Of a stretch of DNA of 64,000 bases, positions 6,206 to 14,958 are shown in pieces. Source of the stretch: Gammaproteobacteria bacterium (GTDB lineage: Bacteria; Pseudomonadota; Gammaproteobacteria; VBWC01); the NCBI GenBank assembly GCA_023266115.1, contig JAHFRU010000015.1:1-64000 (forward strand), given 5' to 3'. Below the pieces are notes generated by a model. It saw only the letters and a program-made list of their open reading frames with translations, was not told where the DNA came from and did not search any database. A program made the translations under genes and the position numbers. Every line of letters starts with the position of its first letter. Position 1 is the stretch's first letter.

Positions 6206-6892
6206 ATTCTGACGCGGGGGGTCTACCGGGCAGACATTTCCCAGGTGTTGATGGCGCCTCGCCCGATTATAAAACACCTCAATATAATCGAATATCTCTG
6301 CTCTTGCAGCTTCACGGGTTTTAAAGATGTGGCGGCGTATTTTCTCCTTCTTCATGCTGCTGAAAAAGGATTCCACCGCCGCATTGTCATAACAGTTGCC
6401 TCGGCGACTCATGCTCGGCACCAAACCATGCGTCTGGCAGAACCGATTCCACTCGTCGCTGCTGAACTGCGAGCCCTGATCTGAATGAATGATGACATTA
6501 TGTTTGGGCTTGCGTCGCCATACAGCCATCAGCAAGGCATCCAGCACGATCTCCTTGGCCAAGGTAGTTTTCATCGACCAGCCGACGCCGGGTTGCTTGT
6601 AGCCGCGTTGGGCGCGTATTTTGTTGCGCTTCATGATCTTGGCGACACGGTTTTTGCCGATACGTTCGCCCACCTCTCGCAGGTCGCATAAAATGCGGGG
6701 CGCGCCATAGGTATGTCCGCTCGCTTCGTACGACTCACGGATCAGCCCCAGCAGGCGGGCATCCTCTACGGATCGTTGCGAGGGCGGCCGTTCCAGCCAG
6801 GCATAGTACCCGCTCCGCGACACACTCAACAGGCGGCACATAGGCTGCACCGAAGACCGGTTCTGATGCTGCAATATGAAGGCGTACTTCAC
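6194..6892 (-). CDS. IS3-family transposase OrfB, internally deleted
   Basis: This is the 232-aa second frame of an IS3-type element, with the HTH_21 region (residues 38-95, TYGAPRI) and the end of the integrase core. The second and third catalytic residues are present: Asp138 in HSDQGSQF and Glu174 in AAVESFFSS. At residues 100-104, YKQP runs straight into VGWSM. In intact relatives these are separated by some 55-60 residues that include the W-x-x-D-I-T-Y motif with the first catalytic Asp. The deletion is in frame near 6585 and leaves an incomplete DDE triad, so the enzyme should be inactive. The last residues (VDPPRQNSCH) are read from the junction with the neighbouring element. Normal length is about 280-290 aa. 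Confidence 0.8.
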   Translation of the reverse strand: MKYAFILQHQNRSSVQPMCRLLSVSRSGYYAWLERPPSQRSVEDARLLGLIRESYEASGHTYGAPRILCDLREVGERIGKNRVAKIMKRNKIRAQRGYKQPGVGWSMKTTLAKEIVLDALLMAVWRRKPKHNVIIHSDQGSQFSSDEWNRFCQTHGLVPSMSRRGNCYDNAAVESFFSSMKKEKIRRHIFKTREAARAEIFDYIEVFYNRARRHQHLGNVCPVDPPRQNSCH

Positions 6893-7173
6893 TCCGGGCT
6901 TCTCGCGAAGTACGCGGCCGCTTTTTTTAGGATGTCACGCTCTTCCTGAGCGCGCCTGAGCTCCGCCTTCAGCGTCAGATTCTCCCGCCGGACCTCTTTG
7001 AGCTCCGCTTCATAACGATCCGTGGCGTCGGGGGCATAGGCTTTGACCCATTTGTACAGGCTCTGCACCGAAACCCCTAAACGCTTCGCCACATCGGCTA
7101 CCGTATAGCACCGCTCGATGACTTGCTTGACCGCTTCTTCCTTGAATTCTTCCGCAAATCGACCCTTGGTCAT
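6889..7173 (-). CDS. IS3-family transposase OrfA
   Basis: The 94-residue protein has the IS3 OrfA layout: a helix-turn-helix in residues 1-55 (FKEEAVKQVIE, then VADVAKRLGVSVQSLYKWVK) followed by a leucine-zipper-type coiled coil (LKEVRRENLTLKAELRRAQ). It binds the terminal repeats and, fused to OrfB by frameshifting, forms the transposase. The stop overlaps the OrfB start by 4 bp. An A7G slippery run lies near its 3' end. OrfA itself looks intact. Confidence 0.85.
   Translation of the reverse strand: MTKGRFAEEFKEEAVKQVIERCYTVADVAKRLGVSVQSLYKWVKAYAPDATDRYEAELKEVRRENLTLKAELRRAQEERDILKKAAAYFARSPE
6921..6928 (-). promoter_or_regulatory. A7G slippery sequence for -1 frameshifting
   Basis: The minus strand reads CTAAAAAAAGCG inside the last part of orfA, upstream of the overlap with orfB. 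In IS3 elements an A6G or A7G run is the site at which ribosomes slip by -1 to make the OrfAB fusion. Its presence shows the element used the standard expression strategy before orfB was deleted internally. Confidence 0.7.
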
Positions 7174-7245
7174 GGCGTGCTCTCCCGTGCTTTAATTTAA
7201 AGTATAGGAGTGTCTACCGATTCGGAGGAAGTCCACTTGCAATAC

Positions 7246-9123
7246 TCATTGGTACCGTGCTTCAAATGAGCCTTCCTTGAATCGGAACCATAATTCCAGC
7301 CAGAGCGCTAACCACAACCTGGTTTTGTGGTCCTCTCCCGTTCTATGTTCGCGCAAGAGTTTCCTTACAACCGGGGCGAGAATCCAGCCTTCAGAATCTG
7401 CAACGCTGCTCGTCATCAGGTTATCAAGGTAATCACCCAAGTCTGATTGAAACCACTTTGTCAGAGGCATGGCAAATCCCATTTTTCTACGATAAATCAC
7501 CTCGCGCGGAACAAACCCGGCGGCTATCTTCTTTAGCAACCACTTGCGCTGCCCAAAATGAAGCTTGAATCGATCCGACAAGACCCATGCCTTCTCAATA
7601 ACATTTTGCTCCAGGAAAGGTGATCGCACCTCCAGGGATGCCGCCATACTGGCCACATCAACCTTTGTCAGATACGCATCAGGAAGCTGTACCTGCATAT
7701 CATCGAGAAGCGCTCGCTGAACGTCACTTGCTTCGGCCCTGTCCTGGTGGTTGCTAACCCTAAGAGACACAATATCGGAAGTGATTATAGACCTAAGGTT
7801 AGGTCCGGCGATCTCATGGAGCAGGTTCCACCAGCTCAGACTATTGGTATAGCCACAACCTGACGGAACGAGCGAGAGTTCATTCATCGCTTTCCAGCGC
7901 GCTCCAATTGCACCAAGGCGACTTGCTGCCTGCGGGACTATCTTCTGCCTGACATACTTTGGAACAACTCTCGCGTATCGCGCCGCGTAGACACTCGCTT
8001 GCATTCTCCAGTAGCCACCGAAGAGCTCATCACCGCCATCTCCGCTGAGGCAGATAGTGACATGTTTGCGAGCAAATCGTGAGACCAGAAAGGTCGGCAC
8101 TGCCGATGCGTCGCCAAAGGGCTGACCATATTCCCGAACGAGGTTTGGCAGACAGGAAATAACATCCTCGACACCCATCTCCAGAATGTGGTGAGGCATT
8201 CCGAGGTGGTGTGCTACCTTTTCAGCATACGGTATTTCGCTGTAAGAGGCCTCTTTGAACCCCAGAGAAAACGCGGGCAACCGGGCATCATGCCTGGAAG
8301 CAAACGCAGCGATAACCGATGAGTCGACGCCGCCGCTTAAAAATATACCCACCGGCACATCGGCATCAAGGCAGCGCCTGGTGCTGTCATCAATGACCTT
8401 CTCAATGCCAGCCTGAGAGTATTTAAGACTTCTTCTTATCGGACCTGATCTCGGAAGCTCCCAATAACGACGTACTTCGGGTTCATCTCCCACTGTTATG
8501 CTAAGCATGTGGGACGGCTGCAGCACCTCAACATCGCGCCAGACCGTACACCTTGATGGAATGAAACTGTGCGAGAGATAGCTCGCAATGGCTACCGGAT
8601 CGATCGATCGATCCGCAACAACACTCGCGATCGCATCGATGCTGGACGCAAAGACCAGGCCTTCTTTTGAAAGCCTGTAGAACAGCGGCTTTTCACCCAT
8701 ACGATCCCGGGTTAACAGGAGACGCCGAGCCTTGTTATCCCAAATAGCAATGGCGAACATACCCGACATCCTGGATACGATCGCGTCGTTCCATACCTCG
8801 TAACCCTTAACAATGACTTCCGTGTCAGATTGTGTTTTAAACTGACACCCTATTGACTCGAGCTCCGCGCGAAGTTCACGCCAGTTGTAGATTTCACCAT
8901 TAAGAATAACCTGGATGTTTCCGTCCGAACTTGCCATAGGGCATCGGCCTGCCGGACTCAAGTCACGGATACTCAGCCGCCGATGAACGAGGGCAATATG
9001 ATTGGCGAAGTAGAAACCCTCATCGTCAGGTCCCCGGTTCCTCATCACCACCCCCATTCTTTCCATATCCTGTCTGGGCGGCACTCCGGGATCGTGTAGA
9101 AATATGCCTGCTATACCACACAT
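7246..9123 (-). CDS. asnB: Asparagine synthase-type amidotransferase of the EPS locus
   Basis: This is a full-length (625 aa) glutamine-hydrolysing asparagine synthetase. The N-terminal class II amidotransferase domain (residues 1 to about 210) starts MCGIAGIF with Cys2 as nucleophile and has RGPDDEG at 30-36 and the NGEIYN turn. The C-terminal synthetase domain has the ATP-pyrophosphatase P-loop SGGVDSS at 263-269 and SGDGGDELFGG at about 360-370. It is the last gene of the exopolysaccharide operon. AsnB paralogues in such loci are thought to amidate sugar carboxyls or related groups, so I read it as a polymer-modifying enzyme and not the housekeeping one. That role is inferred from context. 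The stop lies 10 bp from the IS3 terminal repeat. Confidence 0.88.
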   Translation of the reverse strand: MCGIAGIFLHDPGVPPRQDMERMGVVMRNRGPDDEGFYFANHIALVHRRLSIRDLSPAGRCPMASSDGNIQVILNGEIYNWRELRAELESIGCQFKTQSDTEVIVKGYEVWNDAIVSRMSGMFAIAIWDNKARRLLLTRDRMGEKPLFYRLSKEGLVFASSIDAIASVVADRSIDPVAIASYLSHSFIPSRCTVWRDVEVLQPSHMLSITVGDEPEVRRYWELPRSGPIRRSLKYSQAGIEKVIDDSTRRCLDADVPVGIFLSGGVDSSVIAAFASRHDARLPAFSLGFKEASYSEIPYAEKVAHHLGMPHHILEMGVEDVISCLPNLVREYGQPFGDASAVPTFLVSRFARKHVTICLSGDGGDELFGGYWRMQASVYAARYARVVPKYVRQKIVPQAASRLGAIGARWKAMNELSLVPSGCGYTNSLSWWNLLHEIAGPNLRSIITSDIVSLRVSNHQDRAEASDVQRALLDDMQVQLPDAYLTKVDVASMAASLEVRSPFLEQNVIEKAWVLSDRFKLHFGQRKWLLKKIAAGFVPREVIYRRKMGFAMPLTKWFQSDLGDYLDNLMTSSVADSEGWILAPVVRKLLREHRTGEDHKTRLWLALWLELWFRFKEGSFEARYQ

Positions 9124-9204
9124 TACTAATTTCCTTATTCAGCTTCCACGACCGGAACACGTGGCCGGTTTCAATATTATGAGGAACTGCCAGCAGTATC
9201 GATT

Positions 9205-10182
9205 TTACGACGACCAGAGACCGCCACTTACCCTGGCCCGAAACGTCGGCATAGGGTCGTGATATGGAATCTCAACGCGAAATAACGATAAAGCATCGGT
9301 GTCCATGTCGTTCACGCCTGTCACCTGGGTAAGCGCAAGGCGAAAACCTTCTGCGGCCAACAACCTTTTTGCGCGTATATCAAAATTCCCGTTCGGATAC
9401 GCAAACTCCAGGCATGGCACCTGTAGTTTCTCCTCCAGCCTTTTTCTCGATTCCTTGATTTCCATTGCGACAGTGTCATCGCTCACGTCCGATAAAATGC
9501 TGTGATAGACGGTATGAGACCCAAAGCGAATCCCTCCTAAACGCATTTCGTGTATCTGATCCCACGTCAGCGAGGGATAGCGAGTAGTTTCCCCTACACG
9601 CAAATGACGGCGCAGCGCCGCGAGTGTTTCGAAACGATCGGCGGGTACCAACCAACTCCAGGCGGCCATCAACGTACGCAATGCTTTCGAACGTGCGTCG
9701 AGGGTGTTAAGTTCCGCCTTAAACGGCGACTCGATCATCTGCGCATGGGTACTTTCCAGGATCTCGACCAGTTGCGTCGGCCACGGTGGTCGACCGGTAT
9801 CGATGAAATCCGTCGCCAGAAAAATGGTCGCGGGCACTGCATAACGCTGGAGCACGGGCCACGCGTGGGTGTAGTTATCGCGGAAACCGTCGTCGATGGT
9901 GATTGAAAGCCACGGCTGGTCATCCACACGCCCGTGCTGAAGATGGTCCAGCCCCTGGGCAAGGCTGACCAGTTTGAAATTCTTCCTGAGAAAGCGAATC
10001 TGTCGTTCAAACCGGTCCACAGGTAGCGAACTGAACAGCCCGCGCGGCCAATCAGTGCAGAAGGAGTGGTAGGTGAGGATGATCAGTTTGCCACACAATT
10101 GCCGGCGTCGGCGGTACGGCCGCCCACTCCAATCGATAGCGCCGTGAACCAGCGCCTTGGCAAGAAATCGCACCTTATTCAC
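9205..10182 (-). CDS. Polysaccharide deacetylase family protein (NodB domain)
   Basis: The 325-aa protein carries the NodB homology domain: the metal/catalytic motif TIDDGFRDNY near residue 95, the zinc-binding H-x3-H in SHTVYH near 220, and the FAYPNGNFD motif near 260. Such enzymes remove N- or O-acetyl groups from polysaccharides. There is no clear signal peptide, so action on lipid-linked precursors in the cytoplasm, or export by another route, are both possible. The start overlaps the stop of the upstream glycosyltransferase by 4 bp (ATGA), so the two are translationally coupled. Substrate unknown. Confidence 0.82.
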   Translation of the reverse strand: MNKVRFLAKALVHGAIDWSGRPYRRRRQLCGKLIILTYHSFCTDWPRGLFSSLPVDRFERQIRFLRKNFKLVSLAQGLDHLQHGRVDDQPWLSITIDDGFRDNYTHAWPVLQRYAVPATIFLATDFIDTGRPPWPTQLVEILESTHAQMIESPFKAELNTLDARSKALRTLMAAWSWLVPADRFETLAALRRHLRVGETTRYPSLTWDQIHEMRLGGIRFGSHTVYHSILSDVSDDTVAMEIKESRKRLEEKLQVPCLEFAYPNGNFDIRAKRLLAAEGFRLALTQVTGVNDMDTDALSLFRVEIPYHDPMPTFRARVSGGLWSS

Positions 10183-11390
10183 TGTGTAACCGCCCTGTTC
10201 TTGCCGCGCCCGGTTTGCGCAAGCGCATAGCGCGCTGCGGCTACCACATTGCTAACATACGGCTCGTAGGCGAAGTACTGTGCTTTTTCACGGGCAGCGT
10301 CACCCATCCGCTGGCGATCATGGAGTGTCAGTGCAAAGTGCTGCTGAATAACGGCGGCAAACTGGCCGGGCTCAGGGGCCTCAACGACATAGCCGTTCTC
10401 GCCGTGCTCAATCAGCCCTCCGGCGGCCGGCACGATGCGGCTTACGACACAGGGGCGACGACACAACATGGCCTCGTTGACCATGCGCGCCCAGGTCTCG
10501 TAACGGGACGTACAGAGCACCAGATCACTGGCGAGATAATAGGCCACTGTCTGGGCACTAGGCACGAAACCGGCGAAGTGGATGATTGCCGGATCGAAAT
10601 GCTGCGCGGCATCGGCCTTGATCGCCTCAGTCATGCTCCCCGAGCCAACCACCAGAAAACGCGCCCTGGGATCGGACCGCGCCGCCAACCGGAACACTTC
10701 CATCGCGATATCCGGCCCCTTGAACCAGTTGTGCTGAGCGATGAACAGCATAACGTGGTCATCTACCGCCCATCCCTGAGCCTTTCGAATATCGGATGCA
10801 GCGCGTAGCTGGTCCGGGTGCTCCGCCGCTGCGAGAAAATGCGGCGTATCCACTGAATACGGAACAAAAAACAGCGCGGATTCCTTGACGCCGGCATCCA
10901 GCAAAACCTTGCGGCTATAGTCGCCGCCATACTGGTGGGCATCGAACAGCCACAGCAGCAAACGTCCAATCGGGCGCAACAATGGCCCCTTGATCGGTCG
11001 TCGCGGATCAAAATAATAATTCAGCGTACCCCGATGAACCTGCGCCTGCCTGCGCCACCAGTTGCGCAAAATGATTCCAGCCGCGCCTGACCATCCATAG
11101 CCGTACAAAAAAACTACATCCGCTTGCCAGTCATACGCCGCTTTCGTGAGTTCCTTTGCGTGGGCGACCTGCTGCGAATCATAGCCGGATAGCAGATCGT
11201 AGCCCCAATCAATCTTCTGCGCATATTGCGCGTCAAAACGCTGCGACTTGATGGGCCGGATATAGAACACTTTAAATTGCAGCCCTTCGGCCTGCGCGCA
11301 GAGCCGGTAAAGGGGCGCCTCAAAATGCGATATCGAATCGGTGAATACGGCAAGACGCAGCGGCCTGGCAGACGGCACCGTCGCGCTCAT
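10179..11390 (-). CDS. Glycosyltransferase, GT4-like (GT-B fold)
   Basis: The 403-residue protein has the two-domain GT-B pattern. The C-terminal nucleotide-sugar half is recognisable from FIAQHNWFKGPDIAME, FLVVGSGS, the HFAGFVP step and the E-x7-E motif in YETWARMVNEAM, where the acceptor-side Glu and the nucleotide-binding Glu lie. It probably adds one sugar to the lipid-linked repeat unit on the cytoplasmic face of the membrane. Both ends overlap neighbours by 4 bp (methyltransferase upstream, deacetylase downstream). Donor and linkage cannot be read from sequence. Confidence 0.82.
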   Translation of the reverse strand: MSATVPSARPLRLAVFTDSISHFEAPLYRLCAQAEGLQFKVFYIRPIKSQRFDAQYAQKIDWGYDLLSGYDSQQVAHAKELTKAAYDWQADVVFLYGYGWSGAAGIILRNWWRRQAQVHRGTLNYYFDPRRPIKGPLLRPIGRLLLWLFDAHQYGGDYSRKVLLDAGVKESALFFVPYSVDTPHFLAAAEHPDQLRAASDIRKAQGWAVDDHVMLFIAQHNWFKGPDIAMEVFRLAARSDPRARFLVVGSGSMTEAIKADAAQHFDPAIIHFAGFVPSAQTVAYYLASDLVLCTSRYETWARMVNEAMLCRRPCVVSRIVPAAGGLIEHGENGYVVEAPEPGQFAAVIQQHFALTLHDRQRMGDAAREKAQYFAYEPYVSNVVAAARYALAQTGRGKNRAVTQ

Positions 11391-12109
11391 CCGTTCGCCG
11401 CCTGCATGTTCGCTTTATTGAATGCGGTTGGGATTCCCTTGATTTCCTCATCGCGCCCGAGAATCGCGAGATAGTCCGACGCCAGCCGGGGATGCGGCGC
11501 CAGCCGGTCCAGCCCGTAGCAGATCAGGTTGCCACTCGCGACACCCAGACAGGCCAACGGCCGAAGCACGACGTGCGCCTTCAGTACGCCCATGACAAAC
11601 GTGTTCCACAGCAACGCAAAGCGCGTGAACAATCCGCCCATGTGCATGCACTCATGTACATGCAGCCCGGCATCCGCCGCCAGCACCCGCAGGCCTTCGG
11701 GCATCAGGCGATAGTAATCATACGGCGCATCGTGTTCCGGATAGGCCATACTCTCGAAGATCAACAGCCGGCCGCCCGGCCTGAGCACCCTTCTGACCTC
11801 CTTCAACACCTCAACGGGGTAAGGCACGTCTGTGATCGCCTGAAAAAGTAACACCGCGTCCACCGATTGGTTATCCAGTGGAATGGCAAGCATGTCTCCC
11901 GGAGTGACCTCGTCATCCTGCGGATTCCGGTCCACTCGCAGGTAGGTTTCAACTCCGGGAAAATACCCGCGGAACGGACTTTCCCCGCACGCCAGATCCA
12001 GCAACACGCCGCCCTGCTTCCGCCCAAGTGTTGTCAACTCTGGCAATAGGTATCTGCCAACCACCCAGTTGTCTCCGAAGACCGAGTTGAATTTTTCTAA
12101 CCTTCTCAT
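11387..12109 (-). CDS. Class I SAM-dependent methyltransferase
   Basis: I start at the ATG that overlaps the stop of the polymerase gene by 4 bp (ATGA). This gives 240 aa and removes an upstream extension that is only a shadow of the polymerase frame. Motif I is LLDLACGESPFRGYF (residues 33-47), an Asp in the acidic loop follows, and LRPGGRLLIFES near 107-118 is the post-IV motif. The C-terminal half is hydrophobic in places (FALLWNTFVMGVL), so it may sit at the membrane. It probably methylates a sugar or the growing glycan. Target unknown. Confidence 0.78.
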   Translation of the reverse strand: MRRLEKFNSVFGDNWVVGRYLLPELTTLGRKQGGVLLDLACGESPFRGYFPGVETYLRVDRNPQDDEVTPGDMLAIPLDNQSVDAVLLFQAITDVPYPVEVLKEVRRVLRPGGRLLIFESMAYPEHDAPYDYYRLMPEGLRVLAADAGLHVHECMHMGGLFTRFALLWNTFVMGVLKAHVVLRPLACLGVASGNLICYGLDRLAPHPRLASDYLAILGRDEEIKGIPTAFNKANMQAANG

Positions 12110-13590
12110 TTGAAACTCCCGCGCCGCATTGGAGCCACCACGCGCATACTCCGCCGCCGCATAAAGCGGGGCGCTACCGGGTACAGCACATGCAACAACC
12201 AGAGAAGCGCAGCCACACGGATAACGTTGGTCGCGAGCGTCTGAAATGTCTCCCCGACATCCAGCATCGGCAGCATCAGCACCACCAGGAGGATTGACCA
12301 ATGCGGCGAGTAGGGGCCCGACAACCTTACCTGCCTCACTACATAGGCCAACAAGCCACCGAGGAACGCCATTCCGAATATGATACCGGCGTACCCCCAG
12401 GCGAAATATAGACTACCCAACAGTGATACTGAAACACCGCCATAGCTCCAACCGTAGTACTCTCGAGCATTGCGGCCGGAATGGAAGAACTCTGGCTTTT
12501 CCGGAAGAAACGTTCGCGGGACAATGCTGTAAACGGGAACCAGGAAGCTTTCCCAGGCATGTTCATAGGGTGACTGCCGCCGGGTAACTTGCATCAGGTT
12601 TGCGAAACTGAAGATTCCGGAACCAAAGCGGCCGAGAACATTTTCCTGCCCCACCTCGGTTCGCCGAACTACGTCAGATTCCGAAAATGGCAGGCTGGCT
12701 ATTACCGCAGCGCCAAAAGACTCTGCCTGCACTGAAAAATTAAACACATCACGCCCGGCGAGAAGTTTATCCTGCATGATCGAGCGATACTCGGTGATGA
12801 CAGCGAACGAACCGTAGACGGCAATAAGCGCCAAAGCACCGGCAATCACCTGCCTGGCGTTTAACTTGACGGGAAGAAAGGCCAATGCCAGCAAGGCCAC
12901 CACGACCACTCGCATGATCGAGCCCTTGGATCCGATCGCTATGATTTCTATTATGGAAATAATCAGGAGCCCAACCAAGAGCAAAAAAAGATGCCTGTCC
13001 GTCTGCTTCAAAAAATACAGGAGAATAAATCCAAGGAAAAACGGGTATCGAAGACTCGACAGAACGGTGAGCATCTGCAGCGATGACCCTGCAACAGTGT
13101 TGACGCCAACATTGTCACCTTCTATGAAAACAAGAGAGATACCGAAAAACACTACGGACGCAAGCCAGGACAGTATGGCGAGCCAGCCGATGCTCGTCAG
13201 CACATAAAGCGCGTAGCGAATACGCCCCCTATAGAAGTTGCTTTCCAGCCAATCGCGTGTTCGCCCCCGCGTACTAAAGTGCTCAACCAGGACGTAAGCC
13301 AAGGCAAACGCACCAAAGCCCCTCACCGCCCAGAGCATCGCGTATTCCAGAGCATCTGGCGATACCCGCGACCAAAGTTGCGGGTACAAATCCGGCAACA
13401 GCATAGTCAACGGAAATCCCATGACGTATGCCACGATGACGAACGCCACAGCGGGAAACAAATTCCGGGTGGGGTTGCCTACCTGCCACAACAACCCCGC
13501 GATAAGAACAAACAGTACGGCCGACTGATAGCCGTTTAGCTCTAATCCGCTGAGCACAACCAGTACTACCAGGAAATATTCCAGAAGCAT
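12106..13590 (-). CDS. O-antigen/EPS polymerase-like membrane protein (Wzy role)
   Basis: The 494-aa protein is almost wholly hydrophobic, with about 10-12 predicted membrane helices. A larger soluble loop (roughly residues 275-385, from EYRSIMQDKLL to the HSGRNAREYYGWSYG segment) lies between them, the usual build of oligosaccharide repeat-unit polymerases. Position between two glycosyltransferases, in a locus with a flippase and a Wzc-like kinase, supports the Wzy role. Sequence identity between Wzy proteins is low, so the call rests on topology and context. It overlaps the downstream methyltransferase by 4 bp. Confidence 0.75.
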   Translation of the reverse strand: MLLEYFLVVLVVLSGLELNGYQSAVLFVLIAGLLWQVGNPTRNLFPAVAFVIVAYVMGFPLTMLLPDLYPQLWSRVSPDALEYAMLWAVRGFGAFALAYVLVEHFSTRGRTRDWLESNFYRGRIRYALYVLTSIGWLAILSWLASVVFFGISLVFIEGDNVGVNTVAGSSLQMLTVLSSLRYPFFLGFILLYFLKQTDRHLFLLLVGLLIISIIEIIAIGSKGSIMRVVVVALLALAFLPVKLNARQVIAGALALIAVYGSFAVITEYRSIMQDKLLAGRDVFNFSVQAESFGAAVIASLPFSESDVVRRTEVGQENVLGRFGSGIFSFANLMQVTRRQSPYEHAWESFLVPVYSIVPRTFLPEKPEFFHSGRNAREYYGWSYGGVSVSLLGSLYFAWGYAGIIFGMAFLGGLLAYVVRQVRLSGPYSPHWSILLVVLMLPMLDVGETFQTLATNVIRVAALLWLLHVLYPVAPRFMRRRSMRVVAPMRRGSFK

Positions 13591-13655
13591 TTTTTCATTT
13601 ACCAGGAAGCATGCAACGCACAGGGATTAGAAGCAGTTTTGCCACGATCTGTACG

Positions 13656-14912
13656 TTACCCGCACAACTGGTCCTGAATCAAACGAATCAACTCACTCTT
13701 ATAGCGTTCGAGGCTCACTCGCTGACGCGCCGAAGCGGCCCCCTCCGCATGTTGGCGAAGCACGGAACCATCGCTGGCGTAGCGATCCAGCGCCACAGCC
13801 AAGGCCTCCGATGAGCGTATCGGAACCACCTGGCCATCGACGGAATCGCGTACCAGCGAACCCGCGTTGGGCGTTGTAATCACCGGAAGCCCGGACATCA
13901 AGGCCTCGTAGATGACGCCGGCCGAGCCCTCAACGATGGAAGGCAAACAGAATACATCGGCCCACTGGTACATCGTGGCCATGTCACCGCGAGGTAACGC
14001 GCCGGTAAACGCGGCAACTTTTCGAAACGGTTGTAACCAGGTATCCGCGAGGGCGACCGACCCCACGAAACGCGCCTGTACTTTCGACGGACCAAGCCGA
14101 GCCAATGCTTCCAGCAGATAGGGCACCCCTTTGCGAAGTCCCACGGAACCCACGAAAAGTACTCGCAACGGTCCGCCATGCCGCTTGTCATCACCGCTGG
14201 TCAGAGGAAACCGTACCGTATCGACGCCGTAAGGCACCACATGCACCTTATCAGAAGCCACCCCGCATTCGACGAGTCCTGACTTGACGAATTCCGACCC
14301 CGCCACTATGCCGTCGGCCAGAAGCCATTCCTGTTCCTCGCGCGCATAATCGGTAGTTTCGTAATCGCTGTGTGACAGTCCCGGTTCCCAGTCAGGCCAC
14401 GCTTTGATCTCTTCGAGCATCAATCGATATCGGGGCTGATCCGGCAAGATCGTTTGCTCCAGAATACACTTGATACCCTGAGCCTTTGCCCCACGAAACA
14501 TCTCCAGCGATGCACCGCTAAACCCAATGAGCAAACCACTGTTGCCAAAACCCTTACGCAGCACATTGAGCCCGAAGCGCCGGCCGGTTTCACGTTCCAG
14601 CGCACGCAGGGCGCGATGCGAACCGGGGCTCCGCCGCCGCTGCCAGGCGGACCATAGCCCCAGCATTTCAAAACTCGTCACCCTGGCGGGCGGCAACGCA
14701 CGATCACGCCGTTCCCGTAACCGCCGCAACCCGGACGGACCAAGCCCCTGCGGGACCGCTGCGATGACAGCTTCCAGCCATGGCTTATTGCCGATGTAAC
14801 TGTCGGTATAAAAGCGCTCCAGCAATCCCGCTTCGTGCATGAATCGGGGCACGGCGTAGTGCCTACGAGCGCCGAGCATGGCGACAGAGACGAGTGGCGA
14901 CATATCCCTCAT
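13656..14912 (-). CDS. Glycosyltransferase, GT4-like
   Basis: The protein has a GT-B fold with VLFVGSVGLRKGVPYLLEAL at the start of the second domain, and the E-x7-E motif in IVEGSAGVIYEALMSGLPVI followed by TPNAGS. I prefer the ATG at 14912 (418 aa), preceded by GAGAGG. Another in-frame ATG lies three codons downstream (14903), and a TTG at 14978 would overlap the upstream methyltransferase by 20 bp. The N-terminal LVSVAMLGARRHYAVPRF resembles the usual first strand of these enzymes. It probably assembles the EPS repeat unit. Donor sugar unknown. Confidence 0.8.
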   Translation of the reverse strand: MRDMSPLVSVAMLGARRHYAVPRFMHEAGLLERFYTDSYIGNKPWLEAVIAAVPQGLGPSGLRRLRERRDRALPPARVTSFEMLGLWSAWQRRRSPGSHRALRALERETGRRFGLNVLRKGFGNSGLLIGFSGASLEMFRGAKAQGIKCILEQTILPDQPRYRLMLEEIKAWPDWEPGLSHSDYETTDYAREEQEWLLADGIVAGSEFVKSGLVECGVASDKVHVVPYGVDTVRFPLTSGDDKRHGGPLRVLFVGSVGLRKGVPYLLEALARLGPSKVQARFVGSVALADTWLQPFRKVAAFTGALPRGDMATMYQWADVFCLPSIVEGSAGVIYEALMSGLPVITTPNAGSLVRDSVDGQVVPIRSSEALAVALDRYASDGSVLRQHAEGAASARQRVSLERYKSELIRLIQDQLCG

Positions 14913-14958
14913 ACGCCTCTCAATGGGTGATAGTCGCCGCCACGCTCTCTTGAACAGT

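Larger units (their letters stand above)
6206..7235 (-). mobile_element. IS3-family insertion sequence (defective)
   Basis: The element carries orfA and orfB in the standard overlapping arrangement. The end upstream of orfA is well defined: the minus strand reads TGGACTTCCTCCGAATCGG up to 7235, typical of an IS3-group terminal repeat. The other end, after orfB, is not a clean match. It abuts the terminal repeat of the 5683-6205 element, so it may have been trimmed. The element lies 10 bp from the stop codon of the asnB-like gene, without disrupting it. Confidence 0.7.
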
